From contig NZ_JBHTBN010000002.1 of assembly GCF_042664795.1 (NCBI RefSeq), positions 62,001 to 126,000 on the forward strand: a DNA stretch of 64,000 nucleotides, in the 5' to 3' direction. Source of the stretch: Jejudonia soesokkakensis. GTDB lineage: Bacteria; Bacteroidota; Bacteroidia; Flavobacteriales; Flavobacteriaceae. The notes beneath the pieces were generated by a model, which was not told where the DNA came from, did not search any database, and was given only the letters and a program-made list of their open reading frames with translations. Position numbers and translations under genes: made by a program. Position 1 is the stretch's first letter. Every line of letters starts with the position of its first letter. This document shows positions 52,267 to 59,985 of the stretch, one piece after another.

Positions 52267-52962
52267 CTATTGGATGTTTAAAGTTGAAAGTCCGCCATCA
52301 ACACCCAGTATTTGGCCAGTTACCCAAGAAGATGAATCTTCTAATAAGAATGTTGCAGTTGCAGCGATATCTTTTGTCGTACCCACTCTTTTTAGCGGGT
52401 GACGATCTCCCATTTTTTCTTTTTTATCATCACTCGATAATAACTTTTTTGCAAGCGGTGTATTTGTTAAGGAAGGCGCAATTACATTAACTCTAAAGCT
52501 TGGCGCATATTCTGCTGCCATCGCTTTTGCAAACCCTTCTATGGCTCCTTTTGCGGCAGCAACACTTGTGTGAAATGGCATCCCTACTTTTACAGCTACG
52601 GTGCTAAAAAAGACCAAACTTGCTTGTTCTGCATTTTTTAAATTTGGCAGTAATGCATGCACTACTTTTACTAAAGATAAGAAATTTAGTTCCATATCTT
52701 TTGAAAAAGCTTCAGGAGAGAGCATTTTAAAAGGTTTTAAATTGATGCTGCCTGGGCAATACACCAATCCATGTAAAGTATCTGGCAGGTCTAAATTTGC
52801 GATGTCATCTTTAAGTACATCAAATTTATGGTGTGTAATCCCTTCCGATACGTTCTCATTGCTTCTCGAGGCTACGTGAACAGAGTGTGATTCTTTAAGC
52901 TGATTTGCAATTTCAAAGCCAATACCGTAAGATCCGCCAATTAAAAGTATGTTTTTTTTCAT
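52267..52962 (-). CDS. SDR family oxidoreductase with a replaced catalytic Tyr
   Basis: A 231-residue Rossmann-fold protein with the NAD(P) motif LIGGSYGIGFEIA (7-19), LHGLVYCPGSINLKPF and VNVIAPSLTNTPLAKKLL. The active-site motif YxxxK is read as VAAAK: Val134 stands at the Tyr position, with Lys138 and Ser120 kept (LVFFSTVAV, then FHTSVAAAKGAIEGFAKAM). Standard SDR reduction is thus doubtful. It lies between the SRPBCC and photolyase genes, overlapping the first by four bases and one base from the second. A role as a binding protein or unusual enzyme is possible. Confidence 0.88.
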   Translation of the reverse strand: MKKNILLIGGSYGIGFEIANQLKESHSVHVASRSNENVSEGITHHKFDVLKDDIANLDLPDTLHGLVYCPGSINLKPFKMLSPEAFSKDMELNFLSLVKVVHALLPNLKNAEQASLVFFSTVAVKVGMPFHTSVAAAKGAIEGFAKAMAAEYAPSFRVNVIAPSLTNTPLAKKLLSSDDKKEKMGDRHPLKRVGTTKDIAATATFLLEDSSSWVTGQILGVDGGLSTLNIQ

Positions 52963-53426
52963 ATTGTATAGGTTCCGAAGAGCTCTTCTAATTTTTCTTT
53001 CCTATAGTCAAAAATTTCTTTTAACTTAGGTTGTACCAAGATAGGATGTAACAAACGGCCTAAGAACCCGAAAGGTAGTTTGTAATCAATAATGTCCTCC
53101 ATTTCCACACCGCCTTCTATTTCTTTAATAAAGTGTTTGTGATGCCAAAGCGAGTAGGGGCCAAAGCGTTGTTCGTCCACAAAATAAGCTTCATTTTTAC
53201 TGTGTGTAATTTCAGTGACCCATTTAGTTTTAATTCCTAATACAGGTGTCACAATATATTGTATAATTTGTCCAGCGAACATTGGTCTGTCTGCTCCCGA
53301 AAGAATATTAAAGCCCATGTAATCTGGTGTGATGGTTTTTAAATTTTTAGGATTAGACAAAAATTCCCATGCTTCCTTTTTAGAAATAGGAAGATTTTGT
53401 TTCGCATGAAGCGTGTATATTTTCAT
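52959..53426 (-). CDS. SRPBCC family protein (155 aa)
   Basis: A single SRPBCC/Bet v1-like domain: KIYTLHAKQNLPISKKEAWEFLSNPKNLKTITPDYMGFNIL, then VTEITHSKNEAYFVDEQRFGPYSLWHHKHFI and a C-terminal helix GRLLHPILVQPKLKEIFDYRKEKLEELF. It resembles the ligand-binding 'cell division inhibitor' SRPBCC proteins that often accompany photolyases and SDRs. The gene overlaps the SDR by four bases (ATGA). Ligand unknown. An inverted repeat lies upstream at 53482-53502. Confidence 0.88.
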   Translation of the reverse strand: MKIYTLHAKQNLPISKKEAWEFLSNPKNLKTITPDYMGFNILSGADRPMFAGQIIQYIVTPVLGIKTKWVTEITHSKNEAYFVDEQRFGPYSLWHHKHFIKEIEGGVEMEDIIDYKLPFGFLGRLLHPILVQPKLKEIFDYRKEKLEELFGTYTI

Positions 53427-53481
53427 AAATGCTTTTCTACAGTCTTAAAACTGAATTTTTCTATTCATGCGTAACAATCTG

Positions 53482-53502
53482 TACAGCTCATTTTGAGCTG
53501 TA
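53482..53502. repeat. Inverted repeat upstream of the photolyase operon
   Basis: TACAGCTCA (53482-53490) and TGAGCTGTA (53494-53502) form a 9-bp stem with a TTT loop. It is between the aquaporin stop and the SRPBCC start, 56 bases upstream of the operon. It lacks a T-run on the minus strand, so an operator is at least as likely as a terminator. Confidence 0.6.
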
Positions 53503-53622
53503 TTTCTTTGCCTTCTGAAAGAAATAAAAGCGATGAAATTTTTTAGGAAACTTGACATAATGATACTTTTTTTTGCTAAGTTAGAGTTGTTTCATGATAT
53601 TCTGAAACACTTAAACAAAACA

Positions 53623-54288
53623 TTAACAGTTATCGTCACAACATGAATCATCTTTTACTAATTTACAACTCAAAACAGCTAAAGCACATCCTAATAAAGG
53701 ACCCAGAATGTAAATCCATAAATGTTCTAGATGCCCTGAAAGGAGTGCGGGAGCTATAGATCGAGCAGGGTTCATGGAAGCACCAGTAATAGGTCCAGCA
53801 AACATTGCTTCTAAAAGGACAACCCCACCTATAGCTATTCCTGCAACGACTCCAATTTCTTTTGCTCCAGTAGAAACATTAATAATGACTACCATTAAAA
53901 AAAAAGAAAGTATAATTTCTAAGATAAATACTTTAAATGGTTCAATCTGGGGCAGGGTAGCTCCTAGAAGTTCATTTTCAGGAAATAGAAATAATATTAA
54001 AGCACTAGCAATACATGCACCGATAAGTTGTGATACAACATAGCCAGGCACATGTTTCCAAGAGAATCGTTTTGCAACTGCAAAGGCAATGGTCACAGCC
54101 GGGTTAATATGGGCGCCACTTATGTCACCAAAAGCATAGATCATGCCCATTACAATAAGCCCAAAAGTTATTGCAACACCAGGATGTGTTACTACACCTT
54201 TGGTAACTTCATTAATAACGATGGCCCCTGTACCACAAAATACAAGTGCAAAAGTGCCAATAGCTTCTGATAGATATTTTTTAAACAT
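53623..54288 (-). CDS. Aquaporin (MIP family)
   Basis: A 221-residue channel protein with six membrane helices and both pore loops (SGAHINPAVTIAFAVAKRF near 60-78; ITGASMNPARSIAPALL near 168-184). The NPA motifs are intact; residues around them (His/Arg positions) suggest an AqpZ-type water channel more than a glycerol facilitator, but this cannot be decided firmly. The C-terminus has a cysteine-rich tail DDSCCDDNC not usual in AqpZ. A -7 element lies directly before the ATG (54293-54300). Confidence 0.92.
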   Translation of the reverse strand: MFKKYLSEAIGTFALVFCGTGAIVINEVTKGVVTHPGVAITFGLIVMGMIYAFGDISGAHINPAVTIAFAVAKRFSWKHVPGYVVSQLIGACIASALILFLFPENELLGATLPQIEPFKVFILEIILSFFLMVVIINVSTGAKEIGVVAGIAIGGVVLLEAMFAGPITGASMNPARSIAPALLSGHLEHLWIYILGPLLGCALAVLSCKLVKDDSCCDDNC

Positions 54289-54292
54289 TTTA

Positions 54293-54300
54293 CAAAAGTA
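54293..54300 (-). promoter_or_regulatory. -7 promoter element directly before the aquaporin gene (TACTTTTG)
   Basis: The minus-strand TACTTTTG fits TAnnTTTG and is four bases from the ATG at 54288, which implies a leaderless or nearly leaderless mRNA. Confidence 0.5.
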
Positions 54301-54398
54301 GGAACTTATTAGTAGTTTCTATTTTATATTTTTGTTAACAAGTAAGTTACAGGTCGAATTGTACCTTCGCTGAAACACTAAAAATCAATATACAAATC

Positions 54399-55241
54399 AT
54401 GAAAAAATTACTAGTATTATTTCTTGGAGTAGTATTTGCAACGCAAGTACAGGCTCAAATTACAACGCCGGCACCTAGCCCTTTTCAGAAAATAGAACAG
54501 AAAGTTGGATTAACAGATGTTACTTTAGAATATTCTAGACCTTCTATGAAGGGAAGAACAATATTTGGAGATTTAGTTCCTTATAATAAAGTTTGGAGAA
54601 CTGGAGCGAACGCGAATACTAAAATTACATTTAGTGATGATGTAATGATTGGTGGAAGTGAAGTGAAAGCTGGCACCTATGCTATCTATACAAAACCTAT
54701 GACTTCAACTTGGGAAATCTATTTTTATTCAGATAGTAATAACTGGGGAAATCCTCAAGAATGGGATGAAAGCAAGGTGGTCGCAACTGTAAAAGCAGAT
54801 GCCTATCCAATGCCCATGGAAGTAGAAACTTTTACGATGAGTTTTGACGACTTAAAAAACGACTCAGCTGTAATAGGTATATTATGGGATAAAACTTATG
54901 TAGCTGTTCCTTTTAAAGTGAATACAGATGAAATGGTAACTGCTAGCATTAATGGCGTTATGAATGGTCCAAGTGCAAATGATTATTATTCTGCTGCAGT
55001 TTACTATCTTGAAAATGGAAAAGATATTAATCAGGCTAAAACTTGGATTGACAAAGCAGTAAGTATGCGTGCAGATGCTTTTTGGTATAAAAGGCAACAA
55101 TCTTTAATCTATGCAAAGTCTGGTGATAAAAAAGGAGCGATTAAAGCAGCTAAAGAATCGATGGCTCAAGCTAAGGCTGCTGGTAACGCAGATTATGTAG
55201 CTTTAAATGAAAAATCTTTAAAAGAATGGGGTGCAATGTAA
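54399..55241 (+). CDS. DUF2911 exported protein (280 aa)
   Basis: The signal peptide (1-19, ending VQAQ) precedes a DUF2911 domain at about 25-170: SPFQKIEQKVGLTDVTLEYSRPSMKGRTIFGDLVPYNKVWRTGANANTKITFSDDVMIGG. The C-terminal part (about 190-280) is a TPR-like helical repeat (YYSAAVYYLENGKDINQAKTWIDKAVSMRADAFWYKRQQSLIYAKSGDKKGAIKAAKESM). Family members are periplasmic or surface proteins of Bacteroidetes with unknown function. Monocistronic, closed by a long hairpin at 55263-55296. A near-consensus -7 box (TACCTTCG) lies upstream. Confidence 0.93.
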   Translation: MKKLLVLFLGVVFATQVQAQITTPAPSPFQKIEQKVGLTDVTLEYSRPSMKGRTIFGDLVPYNKVWRTGANANTKITFSDDVMIGGSEVKAGTYAIYTKPMTSTWEIYFYSDSNNWGNPQEWDESKVVATVKADAYPMPMEVETFTMSFDDLKNDSAVIGILWDKTYVAVPFKVNTDEMVTASINGVMNGPSANDYYSAAVYYLENGKDINQAKTWIDKAVSMRADAFWYKRQQSLIYAKSGDKKGAIKAAKESMAQAKAAGNADYVALNEKSLKEWGAM

Positions 55242-55262
55242 TACTCCATTTTTTAATAATTA

Positions 55263-55300
55263 AAATAAAAGCCTCAATTTCTTGAGGCTTTTATTTTTTT
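55263..55300 (+). terminator. Bidirectional terminator after the DUF2911 gene
   Basis: A 15-bp stem: AAATAAAAGCCTCAA (55263-55277) pairs with TTGAGGCTTTTATTT (55282-55296), loop TTTC, T-run on the right. It also faces the convergent cupin gene. Confidence 0.9.
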
Positions 55301-55321
55301 AATGTACTGATCTTCATCTTA

Positions 55322-55870
55322 TTAATTTACAAATGAGATTCCGTGGTTTTCACAAATTTTTACAACCTTATTAAAGTCAGGAGGTCCAGCTGGCAGATCG
55401 GCCAATTCTCTAAACATAAGTTCAATACCAGCAGGAAAGGCACTTGTAATCATTTTTGCTTTTTCTGTTCCTACAACAGTCCATGAATGAGCTACATTTT
55501 TTGGTGCAAAGGCTGTATCACCAGGCTCCAGTATAGTACTTTTATTATCTATCATAATTTCAATTTTGCCCTTAATCACTCTAAAAATTTCATCTTCTTT
55601 AGTGTGAATATGTGGAGGAATACCTACTCCTGGGTCGACATTATCTACCCATTCCACAATTTGATTGTTGGTATCACTCCCCAGTAACTTATGGGTTTGT
55701 ATATCTCCAATAACATTTAACACTTCTCCTTCTTTGTCTTTTATGATTTTTGGTTTGAGATTATTAATTGTTTCGGTATTTTCAAAAAATTGCTTGCTAT
55801 TGGCTATCCCAGGAAAAAGTGCAAAACTAAGTCCTAATCCAGAGGTTTGAATGAATTTTTTTCTATCCAT
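55322..55870 (-). CDS. Exported cupin-domain protein (182 aa)
   Basis: The N-terminus DRKKFIQTSGLGLSFALFPGIANS is a signal sequence (possibly Tat-like, with KKF and no true RR). The cupin fold follows with the metal-site pattern GVGIPPHIHTKEDEIFRVIKGKIEI near 95-119 (His, His, Glu) and a later DTAFAPKNVAHSWTVVG (His). It binds a metal ion and perhaps a small molecule. Convergent with the DUF2911 gene; the AraC regulator gene 90 bases upstream is on the same strand and may control it. Confidence 0.85.
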   Translation of the reverse strand: MDRKKFIQTSGLGLSFALFPGIANSKQFFENTETINNLKPKIIKDKEGEVLNVIGDIQTHKLLGSDTNNQIVEWVDNVDPGVGIPPHIHTKEDEIFRVIKGKIEIMIDNKSTILEPGDTAFAPKNVAHSWTVVGTEKAKMITSAFPAGIELMFRELADLPAGPPDFNKVVKICENHGISFVN

Positions 55871-55959
55871 GGCTTTAAATTTATTGCTTAGATAAATATA
55901 AATGATTGACTAGGGTATAAAGTATAGATTACTACGGTAAATCCTTTGAATATCGGAAA

Positions 55960-56814
55960 TCAGCTTTTTCGAATTTGAGAAGGTGTTGTTCCTGTATGTT
56001 TTTTTAAAAAATAACTGAAATAATCGGGTGAAGAGAAACCAAGTTCATACCCTATTTCTTTGATAGTCTTGTCTGTGAATTTTAAGCTATGGCGGCTACG
56101 CATTACCAGTTGTTCTATGATAAGATGTTTGGCATTTACACCTAAAACTTCCTTGACGCTTTCATTTAAATATTTTCTGGATACGTTCAGTATATTGGCA
56201 AATTGCCTCACTTCGTGGTACTGCGTTATATTATTATCAATGCTCTTTTTGAATTTATACACTAACGCAGACTTAGCATTTGAATCTGAAATAACCGATT
56301 TTATATTACACTTTCCGTCGCAATAGACAAAAAAGGTATTTAGTAGCGAAATAATGGCTTCCTCGCGATGTTTTAGATGGGTACTCAATAGCTCATCCAA
56401 CATTTCAAGAATTGCTTGTACACGTGTTTCAATGCCTGGGGAAAGCTTTATTTTAGGAATCTCGTCACTATTTAAGAGACGAACTTCAGTAATGTGTAGA
56501 TTTTTAAAAGTAGGATGATTTAATATACTTTTTGGGAGATATAGCACATATCCTGATGAAGTTGTTAAATCTTGTTTTATAATTTTCCAATTGCAATTTG
56601 GTTTTAAAAAAAATATTGAATTAGATACGTTCTTATATAAAGTATCATTAATTTCAATTGCTTTTGCTCCATTTTGAATCCAACAAACCGCATATGAAAT
56701 CATATTCTGATTTGAAGTAATTTTATTTAAAATACCCGATATTTTAATAGTATCAATATTCATTTTGACCATATTACTATCATTTGTAGCTATAATTAAT
56801 TCAGTAAAAAACAA
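55960..56814 (-). CDS. AraC family transcriptional regulator
   Basis: The C-terminal DNA-binding domain has two helix-turn-helix motifs: ILNVSRKYLNESVKEVLGVNAKHLIIEQLVMRSRHSLKFTD, then TIKEIGYELGFSSPDYFSYFLKKHTGTTPSQIRKS at the very end, a full AraC signature. The N-terminal half (about 1-180) holds no obvious domain that I can name, perhaps a cupin-like sensory part. The first Met is at 56814, but MVKMNIDTIKISG, 14 codons later, is an equally good start. It may regulate the cupin gene downstream, 90 bases away. Confidence 0.9.
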   Translation of the reverse strand: MFFTELIIATNDSNMVKMNIDTIKISGILNKITSNQNMISYAVCWIQNGAKAIEINDTLYKNVSNSIFFLKPNCNWKIIKQDLTTSSGYVLYLPKSILNHPTFKNLHITEVRLLNSDEIPKIKLSPGIETRVQAILEMLDELLSTHLKHREEAIISLLNTFFVYCDGKCNIKSVISDSNAKSALVYKFKKSIDNNITQYHEVRQFANILNVSRKYLNESVKEVLGVNAKHLIIEQLVMRSRHSLKFTDKTIKEIGYELGFSSPDYFSYFLKKHTGTTPSQIRKS

Positions 56815-56918
56815 CAGTTTACCAAGAATTTTTTAATTAAAATATACTTAATTTCTGTGTAAAAATATCATTGTTCCAATCCAGCTTCCCCCTATAACTA
56901 ATTTTCTTTCAGTTTTTG

Positions 56919-57676
56919 CTATTTATCTAACACATTTAAATACCTCTCAATATTTTCAATTAAGTTTTGAGCTTTTTCTTTGACTTTTTTCGACCAGCTT
57001 ATTTCTGCTCTAGTTTTAAGCAATCTGCCCACTACAATACTTTCAAATTCAATACTCTCTAAAACGGCTTCTCTATTATTTATTCTTGCGATTCTATTTT
57101 TAAAGTATGGATTAATTCCTGTTATGTAATCAGCTAAATCCCAATTTTTGTAAACAAATCCTTCTACATTATCTCTTGCAAACTGATTATGTCCTTCAAA
57201 TAGCTTAGAGAACCTTTCGGTATCTTCGTAATAGGTGTATTAATAGATTCCTTTAAAAAGTTATCATTTATCCATTTAAAATGACCTCCAGATTCCATTG
57301 TTTTTAAGGCAGTAGAAACAGAATAGAAGGATTTTTCAAGAGCAACATCACCAATGTCATTTAGCGGTATATCTTTTGTTCCTTCAGGATTTGAAACAAT
57401 TTTAAAAAAAATATCTATGTGTCCTTGAATAGATTTATTATACAAAATTTGCTTATCTAATTTTCTTAGATCTTCTTTTAAATTTAACTGCATAAGCTCA
57501 AGTGATGCTTCAAGTTGTTCTTTTTCTTGAGCTTTCTGATTTAAATTATTGATTTGAAGAGCTATTAAAATTCCAATTACTACAAGTACAATTTCTCCAA
57601 TTGCATAAAGAAGATATTTGCTGAACTTATTTTCAGTGAGTAATCTTTGACGAATTTTTCTGAAAAATTTTAACAT
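56919..57676 (-). pseudogene. DUF6090 family gene broken by a frameshift
   Basis: The intact first part (57676 to about 57236) encodes MLKFFRKIRQRLLTENKFSK, a membrane helix (IGEIVLVVIGILIALQINNL), and a soluble helical region up to SGGHFKWINDNFLKESINT. In the other frame the protein continues with YYEDTERFSKLFEGHNQ and VEGFVYKNWDLADYI to a TAG at 56919-56921. The tail matches the paralogue at 57773-58540 (SIYSYYAIVDKLSN). The simplest account is two extra bases (CC) at about 57234-57240. The total, about 251 residues, is the same as the paralogue (255). It could also be a sequencing error. Confidence 0.85.
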
Positions 57677-57772
57677 TAGAGGTTGGTTTTCTAATAGATA
57701 TGATTTTTATATTATTGGAGTTTCAAATTCAGTTTTAGCAACTACTTGCCCTATAGTTTAATATATTTTAAA

Positions 57773-58540
57773 TCAATTATGTACTTCTATATATTCATTA
57801 ATTATAGTAATTAATTTATTGGCTTTTAAGATTGCATCTTTTGAAAGATCTATTTCTCCTGTTGCTCTAAATTTTCTTCCAATTAAGGCATTTTCCAACA
57901 CGCTACTTTCTCTCAAAATATTAGTATTATTTTGTGTTGGATTTCGTTCTTTTGAATTTGAATAAGGATTTGAATTTGGTAAAAGTGAACCAAACTCTAT
58001 TTTGTTATAGGTAAAGCCTTCTATATGATTTTTTACAAATTGATTATTTTCATTTGTAAGATTTGATAATTTGTCAACTATAGCATAATAACTATAAATC
58101 GATTGTATTAAATCTTGATTTTTAATCCATTGAAAATGAGATCCTGATTCCATTGAATTAAAGGTTGTAGTAGTAGGAAAAAAAGTTCTTTCCGTAGCTA
58201 TATGAAATATGCTATCAGCAAAAGTAGATAATTGAAGGTCTTTATATTTTGGTATTGAAATAATTTGAAAAGTAAAATCTACAGCTTTTAATACTGTTTT
58301 ATTATACTCGATTTGTTCATTTAGATCATCTATATCGTTATGAAGATTTAATTTTAAAGAATTTAAAGATGCATTTACTATATTCCGTTCTTTTTTGGAT
58401 TCATTTAAATTATTGATTTGTAATGCAATCAAAATCCCGATGACCACAAGTATAATTTCTCCAAGAGCATAAATAAAATATTTACTGATTTTGTTATCAG
58501 TGAGCAATTTGTGTCGAATCTTTCTGAAAAATTTTATCAC
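57773..58540 (-). CDS. DUF6090 family membrane-anchored protein (255 aa)
   Basis: Intact paralogue of the preceding gene: FFRKIRHKLLTDNKISKY, one membrane helix near 26-43 (ALGEIILVVIGILIALQINNL), then a long helical soluble region with TTFNSMESGSHFQWIKNQDLIQSIYSYYAIVDKLSNLTNENNQFVKNHIEGF. The family is restricted to Bacteroidetes and often found as tandem pairs; its role is unknown. It is separated from the broken copy by a 96-base gap. It is the last chromosomal gene before the cassette array begins at 58604. Confidence 0.88.
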   Translation of the reverse strand: MIKFFRKIRHKLLTDNKISKYFIYALGEIILVVIGILIALQINNLNESKKERNIVNASLNSLKLNLHNDIDDLNEQIEYNKTVLKAVDFTFQIISIPKYKDLQLSTFADSIFHIATERTFFPTTTTFNSMESGSHFQWIKNQDLIQSIYSYYAIVDKLSNLTNENNQFVKNHIEGFTYNKIEFGSLLPNSNPYSNSKERNPTQNNTNILRESSVLENALIGRKFRATGEIDLSKDAILKANKLITIINEYIEVHN

Positions 58541-58603
58541 AAGCCGTTAGTTTCTCTAAAGATATAATTTTAATTTAATTAGGGAGTTTAGACTTTGAAA
58601 ACA

Positions 58604-58866
58604 AATGCCTCTAGTTATTTATTTTCGTGAGGATTGACAGCTTAACGCTGGCGCGTGATTATCTCGCCATTCGGCCTTCGTAGCCGAGCCACTTCGGCGA
58701 AGGAGGCAAGGCGAGGGGAAGCGCAGCCTATTTTTTGGCTGTGCGTGCGTTTCGGAAGCGCAATGGCAAGCTGTTGTTCGAAATCCAGTCAGATTAGTTT
58801 TAATGTTTAAATATAAGATTAATTATCAAGCTATGATTTCAGCCCCGCTGAATTATAACCATTGTT
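58604..58866 (-). repeat. Cassette separator S1 (long family-A palindrome, left end decayed)
   Basis: Left edge: AAT (mutated AAC) then GCCTCTA and GTTATTTATTTTCGTGAGG; right edge CCCCGCTGAATTATAAC, CATT and GTT. The core holds nested hairpins: an ACAGCC-type stem and an extended GC-rich arm around CTCGCC (58663) and GGCGAG (58710) that is about 45 bases longer than in S4. As the first separator beside the chromosomal gene, its AAC core is lost. Confidence 0.8.
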
Positions 58867-58878
58867 ATGTGCAGTTTT

Positions 58879-59181
58879 TTACTTCAACCGTTTCTTAATA
58901 TCCATTCTTTGATGAAGAACCCTAACAATTTCAATTTTGTTGTTGTTAATTTTTCTGTAAAAAATAAGATGAGATTTAATTTTAGTTACTCGATAATTCT
59001 TTCGAGTCTGTTCAGCCGATTTACCAATGAGATAATTTTCTGCAATGAATTCTATTTCATTAATAATTAAATTGTAATATCTGTCAGCTTGCTCTTTAGA
59101 CCATTTTTTAAAAGTATATATCCAAATATCATCTAAATCAATAATCGCTTTTTTACTTATTCGGTAATTGTCTTTACTCAT
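58879..59181 (-). CDS. RelE/ParE family toxin
   Basis: A 100-residue toxin of the RelE/ParE fold: YRISKKAIIDLDDIWIYTFKKWSKEQADRYYNLI at the N-terminus and RVTKIKSHLIFYRKINNNKIEIVRVLHQRMDIKKRLK at the end. This is the pattern of ParE toxins (DNA gyrase poisoning) rather than RelE RNases. It lies in a cassette with the antitoxin, which it overlaps by four bases (ATGA at 59178-59181). A toxin-antitoxin pair in such arrays can stabilise the array against loss. Confidence 0.9.
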   Translation of the reverse strand: MSKDNYRISKKAIIDLDDIWIYTFKKWSKEQADRYYNLIINEIEFIAENYLIGKSAEQTRKNYRVTKIKSHLIFYRKINNNKIEIVRVLHQRMDIKKRLK

Positions 59182-59420
59182 AAGTACTGCCGATGTAGCT
59201 TTTCTAAATTTTTCTTAGGATCGAAGTTTTCTACAAAACCACTTTCTTCACCAACTTCAAGAGCTTTTATTAATTCTCTTTCTTTTTTTTCTTCTCTTTC
59301 TAATAATCTTAATGCTGAACGAATTACTTCGCTAACAGAACTGTATCGTCCAGATTTTACTTCATCTTTTATAAAATCTTCAAAATGATCTCCAAGTGAT
59401 ATTGATGTGTTTTTTCCCAT
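59178..59420 (-). CDS. ParD-type antitoxin
   Basis: The 80-residue protein begins MGKNTSISLGDHFEDFIKDEVKSGRYSSVSEVIRSALRLLEREEKKERELIKALEVGEESGF, the ribbon-helix-helix and toxin-binding helix pattern of ParD antitoxins. The ATG at 59420 is preferred to the longer frame (from 59450), which includes non-conserved residues. It binds and neutralises the ParE-like toxin encoded next to it and probably represses the pair's promoter. Both genes lie between the cassette ends at 58864 and 59481. Confidence 0.9.
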   Translation of the reverse strand: MGKNTSISLGDHFEDFIKDEVKSGRYSSVSEVIRSALRLLEREEKKERELIKALEVGEESGFVENFDPKKNLEKLHRQYL

Positions 59421-59478
59421 TGTATACTGAAATTTTATCAAATATACCAAGTTTTGGTAACTTGACCAAATTGCACAT

Positions 59479-59672
59479 AACGTCTACGGTTATGATTTGT
59501 TGGGGACTGACAGCTGTAGCGATGGCGGGCGAAACGGCAGCAGCGAAGCTGCGTGTGTTTCGGAAGTGCCTCAGAAAGCTGTGCATTCAAACCTTTCCGA
59601 TAAATTAATTGTTTAAATGTAGTAAAAAATAACCTCGCTTTTGTGCAGCCCAATAAATTATGAACCGTTGTT
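59479..59672 (-). repeat. Cassette separator S2 (family A, diverged)
   Basis: Left: AAC (59479), GTCTACG, arm GTTATGATTTGTTGGGG; right: GCCCAATAAATTATGAAC, CGTT and GTT (59670). The seven- and four-base unpaired spacers are as in the others. A central stem-loop around GCAGCAGCGAAGCTGC is visible. Confidence 0.78.
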
Positions 59673-59855
59673 ATATAATGTTTGTATTCCAAATGAACTT
59701 TTTTTGCATATTTTTCGGCGTAGTTCCGAATAAAAAAGAAAGTTCCGAAGAATTGTATCTCTTTCGGCAAGTAGTAGAGTAGAAGCTTACCATAGAATAT
59801 CAGATTACTTTTTCAGGAGTAGCTAAAGAATGCTCCCTATGAAATATTTTATAAC
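59670..59855 (-). other. Cassette without an evident protein gene
   Basis: About 186 bases between GTTATATAAT (59670) and ATTTTATAAC (59846-59855), whose ends match at nine of ten positions. On the minus strand an ATG at 59785 gives only about 40 codons (MVSFYSTTCRKRY...), ending at the cassette edge, without a recognisable domain; another frame spans it too. I see no convincing gene. It may carry a promoter, a small RNA or a decayed gene. Confidence 0.6.
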
Positions 59856-59973
59856 GGTTTTGTGTATGGCTCGTTGCGGAAAATCAGCTATGATTTTCCG
59901 CCGTAACCGAAAGATAGCAAATTGCAATGAATTCCGATTAGGAATTCAGCCGCAATGAGCTATACACGGTGTT
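59853..59973 (-). repeat. Cassette separator S3 (short family-C palindrome)
   Basis: 121 bases: AAC, GGTTTTG, arm TGTATGGCTCGTTGCGG; right arm CCGCAATGAGCTATACA, CGGT, GTT (59971). Its centre carries GAATTCCGATTAGGAATTC. It has the same geometry as the others but different arms. Confidence 0.8.
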
Positions 59974-59985
59974 GCCACACGTTTT

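Noticed and set aside
59438..59770. Minus-strand frame of 110 codons through separator S2
   Set aside because: It crosses a separator and starts with TTG inside the geneless cassette; the protein shows no domain.
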